Origin: JACCZR01 sp035296565
Lineage (GTDB): Bacteria > Actinomycetota > Thermoleophilia > Solirubrobacterales > Thermoleophilaceae
DNA length: 64,000 nucleotides
Reading direction: 5' to 3'
NCBI GenBank assembly: GCA_035296565.1
Contig: DATHAQ010000051.1
Location: 8,404 to 72,403, forward strand
The position numbers and the translations under genes are program-made. Below the pieces are notes generated by a model. That model saw nothing but the letters and a program-made list of their open reading frames with translations. It had not been told where the DNA came from and ran no database searches. Within the stretch, counting starts at the first letter, position 1, and the number at the start of each line of letters is the position of its first letter. Shown here piece by piece: positions 37,048-45,630 of this stretch.

Positions 37048-39312
37048 TCAGACAGATACGCGGTCGGCTTCCAGACCCCTGCCGGCCTTCGTGCGGACGG
37101 GCTCGATGGTGACCCAGGCGTTGTAATCGGGGATCAGCGCCTCCGGTGAGCGGCGCCCCGACTCGATCAGCACGTTGCCCTCCGGCCAGTGCATCTGCAC
37201 GTTGCCGGGCTTGACCGGCGCGATGAGCACGTTGCCCTCCAGCTCGCCGGTGTCGCTGCGCACCACGACCCTCTGGCCGTCGGAGAGCCCCAGTCGCACG
37301 GCGTCGTCCTCGGACAGCAGCACCGACTCGCGTGTCGCGCCGGTGAGGGCGTCGTAGTGCTCCTGGACCATCGAGTTGAACTGCTTTCCTCGGCGGGTGG
37401 ACAGGCGCAGCCGATCGTCGTCCTTCGGCACCGGCGGCAAATCGGGGATGGCGAAGTGGGCGCGGCCGTCGTCGGTGTCGAACTTCCAGCCCGCGCCGAT
37501 CATGGGGCCACCGGACTGGAACGAGTCTCCGGCCTCACGTAGGTGCTGGATGCCGTCATAGGTGGGCACCACACGGGCGATCTCGCCTCGAATGGCGGCG
37601 GTCGACTCGAAGCGAACGTGGTCGGCGCGCTCGGGCCGCACCCGCGCCACGATCTCGGCGAACACCCAGAACTCCGGCCGGGCGTCGTCGACGCGAGGAC
37701 CCTTCACCTCGGGCGAGAAGATGATGCGGCGCTCAGTGCTGGTCTCGGTCACGCCGCCCTCGACCTCGTAGCGCGTGGCGGCCGGGAGGATCACCACGGT
37801 GTCCTCGGGCTCGACCAACATCTGCGGGGTGAGCACGAGGTCCATGTGCACGCGCACGGGAATCGGGCGCAGCCCCGCCAGCGAGCGCTCGGGGTCGGGC
37901 AGGACCTCGAGGAAGTTTCCACCCGCGGCGATCAGTACGTCCAGCTCGCCGCGCCCGCCGGCCTCCACCATCTCCGCGGCGCTCAGCCCGCGCTCCGACG
38001 GCGGCTCGAAGCCCCACTTCTCCGAAAGTGCGCGCGCCGAGTCCTCACCGACCGGAGTCGGGCCGGGGAACTGGTCGCAGTAGGCGCCCATCTCCGCGCC
38101 GCCCTGCACCCCGGAGTGTCCGCGGATCGGCATCAGCCCGCACTTCTCGCGCCCGACGAAGCCCTTCGACAGGGCCAGGTTGATGATCGCCCGCACGTGG
38201 TCCTCGCCGTTGACGTGCTGGGTCACCCCCATCGACCACACGAACACCGCGGTGCGGGCGTCGCGCAGCATCTCGGCGAACGCGAGCATCTCGGCCCGGG
38301 ACGCGCCCGACCCCTTCTCGAGCACGCCCCAGTCCGTATCGCGGACCTTGGGGAGCAGCTCGTCCCAGGCCGAGGTGTGGCGCTCGATGAACTCATCGTC
38401 GACCCAGCCGCGCTCGATCATGTGCTTGAGCGTGCCCGTGAAGAAGGAGAGGTCGCCGCCGGTGTCGATGTCGAAGAAGCGGTCGGTGATCTTGGTCCCA
38501 AACAACGCGCTCTCGGGGCTGGAGGGCACCCAGTAGCGCTTCATGCCGGGCTCCTGATAAGGGCCGACGAGCGCGACCTTCGTCCCCTTCACCTTGGCCT
38601 CGTGGAGGTACTTCATCGCCACCGGCTGGTTGTTGGCGATGTTCGAGCCCGCGAAGACGATCAGGTCGGTGCCGAACCAGTCGGTGTACGAGCAGGTGGT
38701 GGCGCCCACGCCCACGGCGGTCTTGAGCCCGAACGTGGAGGGCGAGTGACAGACCCGCGCGGCGTTGTCGATGTTGTTGGAGTCCAGCGCGCGGAACGCC
38801 TTCTGCGCCGCGTAGTAGGACTCGTTGGTCATGCCGCGGCTGGTGAGGAAGCCGGCCGTGCGGTCGGGGCCCGCCTCCTTCACCCGCTCGGCAACGAGGT
38901 CGAGCGCCTCGTCCCAGCTGGCGCGCTTGAAGCCGCGCTCGCCCTTGCGGCGCACGAAGGGATGCGGGATGCGGCCCATGTCGCGCAGCTCGGTGGTGGT
39001 GCGCTCGGCGAGATGCGAGGCGTCGTCCAGCTCGGCCGCGTCGAACGGCGGGGCGGTGTTGAGGCGCAGGAGCCGTAGGCGCACGTTGCACAGGTGCGTG
39101 CCCTCGATGGTCCAGTCGTGCAGCCCCTTGGTTCCCAGCGCGCAGCCGTCGCAGCAGGCCTCGTTGAGGATGCGCCAGGCGTAGCCCGCACGGTCGCGGT
39201 TCGCCCAGCCCGCATGCACGAGCTCCATGTAGTTGTTCGGGCGTTGCTGGCCGAGGCCCAGCGGCTTCAGCGAAGCCCAGAGATGCGGGTTGAAGTACTT
39301 ACCGAGCCCCAT
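37048..39312 (-). CDS. YdeP/FdhF-type molybdopterin oxidoreductase
   Basis: 754-residue molybdopterin-guanine-dinucleotide enzyme of the formate dehydrogenase alpha-like (YdeP, TIGR01701) group. The N-terminal cysteines are in NEACCDGCALGTKGLHDWT and HLCNVRLRLL; this reduced set differs from the 4Fe-4S site of true formate dehydrogenases. MGD-binding blocks include VFAGSNIANNQPVAMKYL, MGVTQHVNGEDHVRAI and the C-terminal MoCo-binding barrel (MVQEHYDALTGATRESVLLS). Physiological reaction unknown; YdeP in E. coli is linked to acid resistance. It needs molybdenum, which the mod operon in this window could supply. It is inserted between clpP (30 bp) and clpX (45 bp). Confidence 0.88.
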   Translation of the reverse strand: MGLGKYFNPHLWASLKPLGLGQQRPNNYMELVHAGWANRDRAGYAWRILNEACCDGCALGTKGLHDWTIEGTHLCNVRLRLLRLNTAPPFDAAELDDASHLAERTTTELRDMGRIPHPFVRRKGERGFKRASWDEALDLVAERVKEAGPDRTAGFLTSRGMTNESYYAAQKAFRALDSNNIDNAARVCHSPSTFGLKTAVGVGATTCSYTDWFGTDLIVFAGSNIANNQPVAMKYLHEAKVKGTKVALVGPYQEPGMKRYWVPSSPESALFGTKITDRFFDIDTGGDLSFFTGTLKHMIERGWVDDEFIERHTSAWDELLPKVRDTDWGVLEKGSGASRAEMLAFAEMLRDARTAVFVWSMGVTQHVNGEDHVRAIINLALSKGFVGREKCGLMPIRGHSGVQGGAEMGAYCDQFPGPTPVGEDSARALSEKWGFEPPSERGLSAAEMVEAGGRGELDVLIAAGGNFLEVLPDPERSLAGLRPIPVRVHMDLVLTPQMLVEPEDTVVILPAATRYEVEGGVTETSTERRIIFSPEVKGPRVDDARPEFWVFAEIVARVRPERADHVRFESTAAIRGEIARVVPTYDGIQHLREAGDSFQSGGPMIGAGWKFDTDDGRAHFAIPDLPPVPKDDDRLRLSTRRGKQFNSMVQEHYDALTGATRESVLLSEDDAVRLGLSDGQRVVVRSDTGELEGNVLIAPVKPGNVQMHWPEGNVLIESGRRSPEALIPDYNAWVTIEPVRTKAGRGLEADRVSV

Positions 39313-39342
39313 CGAGGGGGACGCTACTCCGAATGGAGCAGC

Positions 39343-39930
39343 TTAGACCGCCGGCTCGATGACCCGGTCGATGAGCTTGTACTCCTTGGCCTCCTCGGCC
39401 GACATGAAGTAGTCGCGCTCGGTGTCCCGGGACACCTTCTCCAGGTCCTGCCCGGTGTGGTGGGCGAGGATCTCGTCGAGCCGGCGGCGGACGTCGATGA
39501 TCTCCTTGGCGTGGATCTCGATGTCGGTCGCCTGGCCCTGGAAGCTCGAGGAGACCTGGTGGATCAGGATCTTCGCGTTGGGCAGCGACATGCGCTTCCC
39601 CTCGGCGCCGCCGCCGAGCAGCAGCGCGCCCATCGACATGGCGATCCCGACGCAGATGGTCTGAACGTCGGGCTTGATGTACTGCATCGTGTCGTAGATG
39701 GCCAGGCCCGCGTAGACCGAGCCGCCGGGCGAGTTGACGTACAGCGAGATGTCCTTGTCGGGGTCCTCGGCCTGCAGGTGCAGCAGCTGGGCCACGATCA
39801 GGTTCGCGATGTCGTCGGTGACCGGGGTGCCGAGGAACACGATGCGCTCGTTCAGCAGCCGGGAGTAGATGTCGAACGCGCGCTCGCCGCGCGACGTCTG
39901 CTCGACGACCATGGGGACCAAGGGGCTCAC
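39343..39930 (-). CDS. clpP: ATP-dependent Clp protease proteolytic subunit
   Basis: Barrel protease, 195 residues with the intact triad: Ser99 in GIAMSMGALLL, His124 in ILIHQVSS, and an Asp in the AEEAKEYKLIDRVIE-preceding region (TERDYFMSAEEA). Handle helix and hydrophobic docking residues look normal. The N-terminus MSPLVPMVVEQTSRGERAFD is that of ClpP. 25 bp after tig on the same strand. Only one clpP is in this window; actinobacteria often have two. Confidence 0.97.
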   Translation of the reverse strand: MSPLVPMVVEQTSRGERAFDIYSRLLNERIVFLGTPVTDDIANLIVAQLLHLQAEDPDKDISLYVNSPGGSVYAGLAIYDTMQYIKPDVQTICVGIAMSMGALLLGGGAEGKRMSLPNAKILIHQVSSSFQGQATDIEIHAKEIIDVRRRLDEILAHHTGQDLEKVSRDTERDYFMSAEEAKEYKLIDRVIEPAV

Positions 39931-39955
39931 GAGGCGCGGACTCTAGCGCGCAGAT

Positions 39956-41359
39956 CTACGAGCCTGGGGTCCACAGCTCGCCCGCCGGCTCCTCGGCGTC
40001 CTTGCCGGGGGTCCAGAGCTTGCCCCTGGCCTCGGCCTGCTCGACCGAGATTGGGATGGCCGACTCCACCAGCAGGTCGACCGCCTTGCGCATGGCGATG
40101 TCCTCCCGCAGCGCCTCGTCCTGCCCGCGCGAGCGCGCCTTCTTCAGCGACCGGCGCAGCGACTTCTCGCTGGGCTCGGCCTTGCCGGGCTCGGTGGCCG
40201 CGGCGCGCAGCGCCTCGAGCAGCTCGTCCTCGGTCACCTCGATCCCCTCGGCCTCGATCACCGCGGCCAGCACCGCCTCGCGCCGCAGCGCGCGCTCGGC
40301 CTCCGGCTCGGATTCGGTGATCAGCTCCTCCTCGTCCTTGCCGGTCAGCTGGAGGTACTGCTGAGGATCGATGCCCTGGTGCTGAAGCCGGTGGGCCGTC
40401 CGGTGCCACATCTCGTGGGCCTTGGAGTGGACCAACTCGTGCGGCACCTCGATGTTCGCCTCGGCGGCGGCGGCGTCGACGGCCGCCTCGCGGAACTCGC
40501 GCTCGATGGCCGCCTCGTCGCGCTCGCGCAGGCGACCCTCGATCTCCCCGCGCAGCTCGTCCACGGAGTCGTAGCCGCCGGCCTCGATGGCGAAGTCGTC
40601 GTCCAGCTCGGGCAGGCGCTTCTCCTTGACCTCCTTGACTGAGACCTCGAAGCGCGCCTGCTTGCCGGCCAGGTCCTCGTTGCCGTAGTCCTCGGGGAAG
40701 GCGACCTCCACGGTGCGCTCGTCGCCCGCGGAGGCCCCGGTGAGCTGCTCCTCGAAGCCCTCGATCAGGCGGCCCGAGCCGAGCTCGAGCAGGTAGCCGC
40801 GGGCCTCGCCACCCTCGAAGGCCTCCTCGTCGACGTAGCCGGTGAAGTCCAGGACCGCGAAGTCGCCGTCGGCGGCCTCGCGCTCGACGGTCTCCAGCGA
40901 GGCGGCGGCCTCGCGCATGCGCTCCAGCTCGGCGTCCACCTGGTCGCGCGGCACCTCGGGCTCGCGACGGCCCACCTCGACGCCCTTGTAGTCGCCCAAC
41001 CGCGCCTTTGGTCGGACCCCCACCTCGATCGTGAAGGCCAGTGGGTCGCCCGCGTCCGGGACGCCCTCGAGGTTCACGTCGGGGTCGCCGACGGCGGTAA
41101 CGCGAGCGTCCTTCAGCGCCTCCTCGTACCAGCCCGGGAGCCCGCGGCGGACGGCCTCGTCGAGCACGGCCTCGCGACCCACCCGCTGCAGCACCACCTG
41201 CGGCGGCACCTTGCCCTGGCGAAAGCCGGCGATCTTGAAGTCCTTGCCGAGCTCCTGCGCGGCGTTCTGCAGCTCCTGCTCGATCTGGTCGGAGCCGACC
41301 TCGACCCGCACGCGCACGCGCGAGTCGTCGAGCTCCTCGGTCGAGGTCGAGACAGGCAT
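39956..41359 (-). CDS. tig: trigger factor chaperone
   Basis: Ribosome-bound folding helper with prolyl isomerase activity. 467 residues from ATG at 41359: ribosome-binding domain with the family signature GFRQGKVPPQVVLQRVG, PPIase (FKBP) domain about 165-250 (GDFAVLDFTGYVDEEAFEGG), and the helical C-terminal domain (IEVPHELVHSKAHEMWHR). The last 20 residues hold a duplicated LWTPG (KLWTPGKDAEEPAGELWTPG). The tig-clpP-clpX order is conserved except for the inserted oxidoreductase. An upstream extension to 41839 overlaps divergent genes and is rejected. Confidence 0.96.
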   Translation of the reverse strand: MPVSTSTEELDDSRVRVRVEVGSDQIEQELQNAAQELGKDFKIAGFRQGKVPPQVVLQRVGREAVLDEAVRRGLPGWYEEALKDARVTAVGDPDVNLEGVPDAGDPLAFTIEVGVRPKARLGDYKGVEVGRREPEVPRDQVDAELERMREAAASLETVEREAADGDFAVLDFTGYVDEEAFEGGEARGYLLELGSGRLIEGFEEQLTGASAGDERTVEVAFPEDYGNEDLAGKQARFEVSVKEVKEKRLPELDDDFAIEAGGYDSVDELRGEIEGRLRERDEAAIEREFREAAVDAAAAEANIEVPHELVHSKAHEMWHRTAHRLQHQGIDPQQYLQLTGKDEEELITESEPEAERALRREAVLAAVIEAEGIEVTEDELLEALRAAATEPGKAEPSEKSLRRSLKKARSRGQDEALREDIAMRKAVDLLVESAIPISVEQAEARGKLWTPGKDAEEPAGELWTPGS

Positions 41360-41502
41360 CGCGGCTGACCATACCGCCCGCTTTCGCGCCGCCCCCTGCG
41401 ACGCCCTGAGGGTCCAAGAGGCAGCGCACACCCCGCCGAAACAGTCGTCAGGCGGCTGAGGGCTCTCCCGCGGGATACGTGTGCTCCGCGGCCTGATGGA
41501 AT

Positions 41503-41649
41503 GTGCCCGTGCATCGCTCTCCTGCCGAACGGCTCCTCGCCTGGCTCTACCTCGGACCCGTGGGCCACCTCTACGGCGTGGTGGCCGATGTGGTCGAGCT
41601 CGGCGGCGGCTACTACCTGGCCCGCGTACGCGGCCGGGCCCCGCGGTGA
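41503..41649 (+). CDS. 48-residue hypothetical protein ahead of sixA
   Basis: Frame from GTG at 41503 (or GTG 41509) to TGA at 41649, whose last bases overlap the sixA start as GTGA. It reads PVHRSPAERLLAWLYLGPVG, then HLYGVVADVVELGGGYYLAR and a basic end. Aromatic-rich, partly amphipathic, no cysteines. The GTGA overlap and a codon pattern like that of the neighbours support expression. The family is not known to me; related actinobacteria appear to have similar short proteins (GPVGHLYG pattern). First gene of the sixA-tmsA-like-tmsB-like run. Confidence 0.65.
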   Translation: MPVHRSPAERLLAWLYLGPVGHLYGVVADVVELGGGYYLARVRGRAPR

Positions 41650-42107
41650 AGCGGCTCCTGCTCCTGCGCCACGCCAAGTCGGCCGGTAAGGACGACCCGC
41701 GCCTGACCGACCACGAGCGCCCGCTCGCCCCGCGCGGGGAGCGCGCCTGCTCGGCCATGTCCGAGCACCTCGCCGGCACCGAGGTGGACCTGGTGCTGTG
41801 CTCGACCGCCCGGCGCGCGGTCGACACCTGGGAGGCCATCGAGGGCGCCGTCCGGGCGGGCGAGGTGCGCTTCGAGGACCGCCTCTACACCTTCGACGAG
41901 GACGACCTGCACGAACGCCTTGCCGAGCTGGACGAGGAGGCCGGCAGCGTGATGCTCGTGGGGCACAACCCGGCGCTGGAGATGCTCATCTTCGACCTCA
42001 CCGGCGAGGACGTGGGCAAGTTCCCCACCGCCGCCCTGGCTGTGATCGCGCCACGCGAGCGCCGGCTCGTTTCCCTGGTGCGTCCGAGGGAACTGGACCG
42101 GGCATGA
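41646..42107 (+). CDS. sixA: SixA-type histidine phosphatase
   Basis: 153 residues from GTG at 41646. Histidine phosphatase superfamily: LLLLRHAKSAGKDDP carries the RHG-like catalytic His (RHA), CSTARRAVDTWEAI the second Arg, and VMLVGHNPALEMLIFDL the second His. SixA removes phosphate from histidine phosphotransfer proteins or PTS components; here the partner is unknown. Both ends overlap neighbours by 4 bases (GTGA, ATGA), so it is translated with the small protein and the FAD enzyme. Confidence 0.87.
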   Translation: MKRLLLLRHAKSAGKDDPRLTDHERPLAPRGERACSAMSEHLAGTEVDLVLCSTARRAVDTWEAIEGAVRAGEVRFEDRLYTFDEDDLHERLAELDEEAGSVMLVGHNPALEMLIFDLTGEDVGKFPTAALAVIAPRERRLVSLVRPRELDRA

Positions 42108-43456
42108 GCGAGCTACTCACTCGTGAGCAGAGGACACGGTCCCCGGAAGAGGCGGCGCTCCAGCGGCAGTACGCCGCGATCCCGCCCGGCGAGCCGGTGC
42201 GGCTGCGCAAAGGGACCTCGAACCTGTTCCGCGACCGCCGGCGCTCCTCGCAGCCTGGCCTGGACGCCAGCGCCTTCGCCTCGGTCCTCTCGGTGGACCC
42301 GGCGAGCCGGACGGCGGAGGTCGGCGGAATGACCACATACGAGGACTTGGTGGACGCCACGCTGCCCTACGGGCTGATGCCGCTGGTGGTGCCGCAGCTG
42401 AAGACGATCACGCTGGGCGGCGCGGTCACGGGCCTGGGCATCGAGTCCTCGTCCTTTCGCAACGGAATGCCCCACGAGTCGGTGATCGAGATGCACGTGC
42501 TGACCGGGGATGGTCGCGTGGTCACCGCCCGAGCCGACAACGAGCACGCCGACCTCTTCCGCGGGTTCCCGAACTCCTACGGCACGCTGGGCTACGCCCT
42601 GCGTCTGAAGATCGAGCTGGAGCCGGTCCGGCCCTACGTCCGCCTGCGCCACCGGCGCTTCTCCGACCCCGAGGCCTTCTTCGCCGCCATGGCCGAGGCG
42701 GAGCCCGACTTCATGGACGGCACCGTCTTCGGGTCGCGGGAGATGTACCTGACCCTCGGCGAGTTCAGCGACGAGGCGCCTTCCGTCAGCGACTACACGG
42801 GCATGGAGGTCTACTACCGCTCGCTGCAGCGCCGGGAGACCGACCACCTGACCGTTCGTGACTACCTCTGGCGCTGGGACACCGACTGGTTCTGGTGCTC
42901 GCGTGCCTTCGGGGTGCAGGACCGCCGCCTGCGGCGCCTGGTCCCCAAGCGCCTCCTGCGCTCGGACAGCTACTGGAAGCTGGTCGCCTTCGAGCGCCGC
43001 TACGGCCCCATGCGCCGCCTCGACCGGCTGCGGGGGCTGCCCGAGCAGGAGCACGTGGTGCAGGACATCGAGGTTCCCGTCGACCGGGCGCCGGACTTCT
43101 TCCGCTTCCTGATCGAGGAGATCCCGATCCTGCCCTTCTGGGTCTGCCCGCTGCGCCTGCGCGACCCCGTCGGCTGGGACCTCTACGCGCTCGAGCGGGA
43201 CACGCTCTACGTCAACTTCGGCTTTTGGTCGACCGTGCCGCTGGCGGCGGGCGAGGCCGACGGCGCCAACAATCGGCGCATCGAGGAGGTCGTCGAGCGG
43301 CTCGGCGGGCGCAAGTCGCTGTACTCGACCTCCTTCTACGACGCCGAAACGTTCTGGAGGCTGTACAACGGTCCCGTGTACCGGGACCTGAAGGAGGCCT
43401 ACGACCCCGAGGGCCGCCTGCTCGACCTCTACGAGAAGTGTGTGGCCAATGGCTGA
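42104..43456 (+). CDS. FAD-binding oxidoreductase (TmsA / DHCR24-like)
   Basis: 450 residues from ATG at 42104, in ATGA overlap with sixA. N-terminal PCMH-type FAD domain: EPVRLRKGTSNLFRDRR, then VGGMTTYEDLVDATLPYGLM, KTITLGGAVTGLGIESSSFR and PNSYGTLGYALRLKI; the C-terminal half matches sterol-reductase-like FAD oxidases. In actinobacteria this type is found beside a Cfa-like methyltransferase and makes 10-methyl branched fatty acids (TmsA/BfaA reduces the methylene intermediate made by TmsB). The partner methyltransferase overlaps its 3' end by 8 bases, which supports that role. Activity not proven here. Confidence 0.82.
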   Translation: MSELLTREQRTRSPEEAALQRQYAAIPPGEPVRLRKGTSNLFRDRRRSSQPGLDASAFASVLSVDPASRTAEVGGMTTYEDLVDATLPYGLMPLVVPQLKTITLGGAVTGLGIESSSFRNGMPHESVIEMHVLTGDGRVVTARADNEHADLFRGFPNSYGTLGYALRLKIELEPVRPYVRLRHRRFSDPEAFFAAMAEAEPDFMDGTVFGSREMYLTLGEFSDEAPSVSDYTGMEVYYRSLQRRETDHLTVRDYLWRWDTDWFWCSRAFGVQDRRLRRLVPKRLLRSDSYWKLVAFERRYGPMRRLDRLRGLPEQEHVVQDIEVPVDRAPDFFRFLIEEIPILPFWVCPLRLRDPVGWDLYALERDTLYVNFGFWSTVPLAAGEADGANNRRIEEVVERLGGRKSLYSTSFYDAETFWRLYNGPVYRDLKEAYDPEGRLLDLYEKCVANG

Positions 43457-44735
43457 GCGGCTGAGCACCGCCGCGCTGTTCGACCGCGTGAGCGGAGGCC
43501 AGACGGGGATCGAGTTCGTCGGCTACGACGGCAGCCGGGCGGGGCCGCGCGACGCCCCCGCCCGGGCCGAGATCCGCTCGCCGCGGGCGGTGAGCTACTT
43601 GGTCCAGTCGCGCGCCGACCTGGGCCTGGCCCGCGCCTACGTCGCCGGCGACCTGGAGCTGCACGGCGACCTGTTCGAGGTGCTGCGGCGGCTGTGGCGC
43701 GAGCACGACGGCACCTTCTCCTGGCGCGAGCGGCTGCAGATCCTGCGTTCGATCGAGCTGAGCGCCCTGCGCCCGGTCGCGCCGCCGCCCAACGAGCGCC
43801 GTCGCGCCTGGCGACGCCGCCACTCCCAGCGCCGCGACGCCTCGGCCGTCTCCCACCACTACGACGTCTCCAACCGCTTCTACCGCTGGGTGCTCGGACC
43901 CTCGATGGCCTACACGTGCGCGGTCTTCCCCGACGAGGACGCCACGCTCGAGGAGGCCCAGCACGAGAAGTTCGACCTCGTGTGCCGCAAGCTCGGCCTG
44001 GAGCCCGGCATGCGGCTGCTCGACGTGGGCTGCGGCTGGGGTGGGATGGTGGTTCACGCGGCTGAGAACTACGGGGTCCGGGCGCTGGGGGTCACGCTGT
44101 CGCGCGAGCAGGCCGACTGGGGCCGGGCGGCGGTGGAGGAGGCGGGGCTGGGAGAGCGCGCCGAGGTGCGCTTCCTCGACTACCGCGACGTCACCGAGGA
44201 CGGCTTCGACGCCGTGTCCTCGATCGGCCTCACCGAGCACGTGGGCGAGGACCAGGTGCCCCGGTACTTCGCCTTCCTGCTGTCCAAGCTGCGTCCGCAG
44301 GGCCGCCTGCTCAACCACTGCATCACACGCCCCAACGACCAGCACCCGCGGCTCCTGCGCGGCGGCTTCATCGACCGCTACGTCTTCCCCGACGGCGAGC
44401 TGCTCGGGCCGGGCTACCTGGCCTCGCACCTGCACGACGCCGGCTTCGAGCTGCGCCACGAGGAGAACCTGCGCGAGCACTACGCGCGCACCCTGAGGGC
44501 CTGGAGCGAGAACCTGGAGGACCATTGGGACGAAGCGATCCGCGAGGTGGGCGAGGCGAAGGCCCGCACCTGGCGGCTCTACATGGCGGGCTCGCGGGTC
44601 TCGTTCAGCGAGGACTACCTCGAGTTGCACCAGATGCTCGGCGTGAGGACCGAGCGGGGCGAGTCAGGTATGCCGCTCCGCCCCGATTGGGGTGACCGGC
44701 GGGCCGCCCTCGGTGGCGCGGCCCACGTGTCCTGA
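43449..44735 (+). CDS. cyclopropane-fatty-acid-synthase-like methyltransferase (TmsB-like)
   Basis: SAM-dependent enzyme acting on unsaturated acyl chains of phospholipids. 428 residues from ATG at 43449. N-terminal lipid-binding region, VSHHYDVSNRFYRWVLGPSM (Cfa signature), SAM motif LLDVGCGWGGMVVHA, and SIGLTEHVGEDQVPRYF with the conserved His-bearing block. Together with the upstream FAD oxidoreductase it may make 10-methyl fatty acids; a plain cyclopropane synthase is the alternative. The last 24 codons are antisense to the end of the neighbouring transporter gene (44664-44735). Confidence 0.88.
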   Translation: MAERLSTAALFDRVSGGQTGIEFVGYDGSRAGPRDAPARAEIRSPRAVSYLVQSRADLGLARAYVAGDLELHGDLFEVLRRLWREHDGTFSWRERLQILRSIELSALRPVAPPPNERRRAWRRRHSQRRDASAVSHHYDVSNRFYRWVLGPSMAYTCAVFPDEDATLEEAQHEKFDLVCRKLGLEPGMRLLDVGCGWGGMVVHAAENYGVRALGVTLSREQADWGRAAVEEAGLGERAEVRFLDYRDVTEDGFDAVSSIGLTEHVGEDQVPRYFAFLLSKLRPQGRLLNHCITRPNDQHPRLLRGGFIDRYVFPDGELLGPGYLASHLHDAGFELRHEENLREHYARTLRAWSENLEDHWDEAIREVGEAKARTWRLYMAGSRVSFSEDYLELHQMLGVRTERGESGMPLRPDWGDRRAALGGAAHVS

Positions 44736-45569
44736 GGTGCTCACCAGGCCGGCGCCCACGCTCACCACCAGCAGCGAGACCACCAGCACCGCTCCGCCGA
44801 GCGGGGTCTGGCCCCAGTCCTCTCCGGTCAGGAAGGGAGCGAGCAGCACCGGGACCAGGACCGGCACCACGTAGACGACCGGGCCCACCTGGGTGGCCGA
44901 GCGGCGCTGGAGGGCGGTGACCTGGCTGAGGAAGCCCAGCCCGGCGATGAGCGCCGTGGCCGCCAGCCACCCGAAGGCCGAGACCACGAGGTCGTCGGCC
45001 AGATCGTCGGAGACGAGCTTGCTGGTGATCCCGCTGAAGGCATACGCGGTGCCTGCGGCGAGCGTGGCCATGGTGGTCAGGCCGGGTGTGCACTCTCCCC
45101 GCAAGCGCTCGAGCGCGTAGGGGATGAGCGTTACCGTCCCGAGCACGGCCAAGGCGACCAGGAGGGGCGCCGTCTGGGCCTCTAGCTCGGCCCGTTCGGG
45201 TGCGCTCAGGGTCATGACGGCGATGCCGATCACGATCGCCCCCACCCCCGTCCAGTCGCGCCGGCGCACGTTCTCGCCCGGCGTGCGGGCGCCGATTACG
45301 AGCAGCAGCAGCAGGCCCGCTGCCAAGGCCGGCTGCACGACGCTCAGCGGAGCGAGCAGCAGCGCCAGCACGTGGAACGGGTAGCCGAGAAAGGTCAGCA
45401 GCGTGCCCTGCACCCAGCGCGGGCGCGACAGCAGGCGGCGGATGAGCGCGAGGTGGAGCGAGAAGCGCGAGTCGATCTGCCGCGACTCGGTGGCCTGCAG
45501 CACGAGGCCTGCGCTGAACAGGCCCGAGGCGGCCAATGCGGCTAGGGCCCCGAGCGCGGTCGACTCCAT
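44664..45569 (-). CDS. DMT-superfamily 10-TM transporter, paralogue 1
   Basis: 301 residues from ATG at 45569 with about ten hydrophobic helices in two similar halves, as in EamA/NIPA-like drug-metabolite transporters (LLAPLSVVQPALAAGLLLLL; TALQRRSATQVGPVVYVVPV). The substrate is unknown. It is clearly related to the gene at 47319-48248, with the same VVQPALA and ALQRRSA motifs at the same places. Its 3' end overlaps the convergent methyltransferase gene by 72 bases. Its 5' end is 61 bp from the divergent phospholipid methyltransferase gene. The longer frame up to 45725 overlaps that gene and is not used. Confidence 0.84.
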   Translation of the reverse strand: MESTALGALAALAASGLFSAGLVLQATESRQIDSRFSLHLALIRRLLSRPRWVQGTLLTFLGYPFHVLALLLAPLSVVQPALAAGLLLLLVIGARTPGENVRRRDWTGVGAIVIGIAVMTLSAPERAELEAQTAPLLVALAVLGTVTLIPYALERLRGECTPGLTTMATLAAGTAYAFSGITSKLVSDDLADDLVVSAFGWLAATALIAGLGFLSQVTALQRRSATQVGPVVYVVPVLVPVLLAPFLTGEDWGQTPLGGAVLVVSLLVVSVGAGLVSTSGHVGRATEGGPPVTPIGAERHT

Positions 45570-45630
45570 TCGCAAGCTGACGATATCCAGCCTGGAGTAG
45601 CCGAGCCGTTCGGTGGGGTATGCAGGGGGG

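Noticed and set aside
41360..41502. Possible gene or riboswitch between tig and the 48-residue protein
   Set aside because: Only a weak CCGCC/GGCGG hairpin is visible; no known riboswitch core was recognised. It probably holds two divergent promoters.
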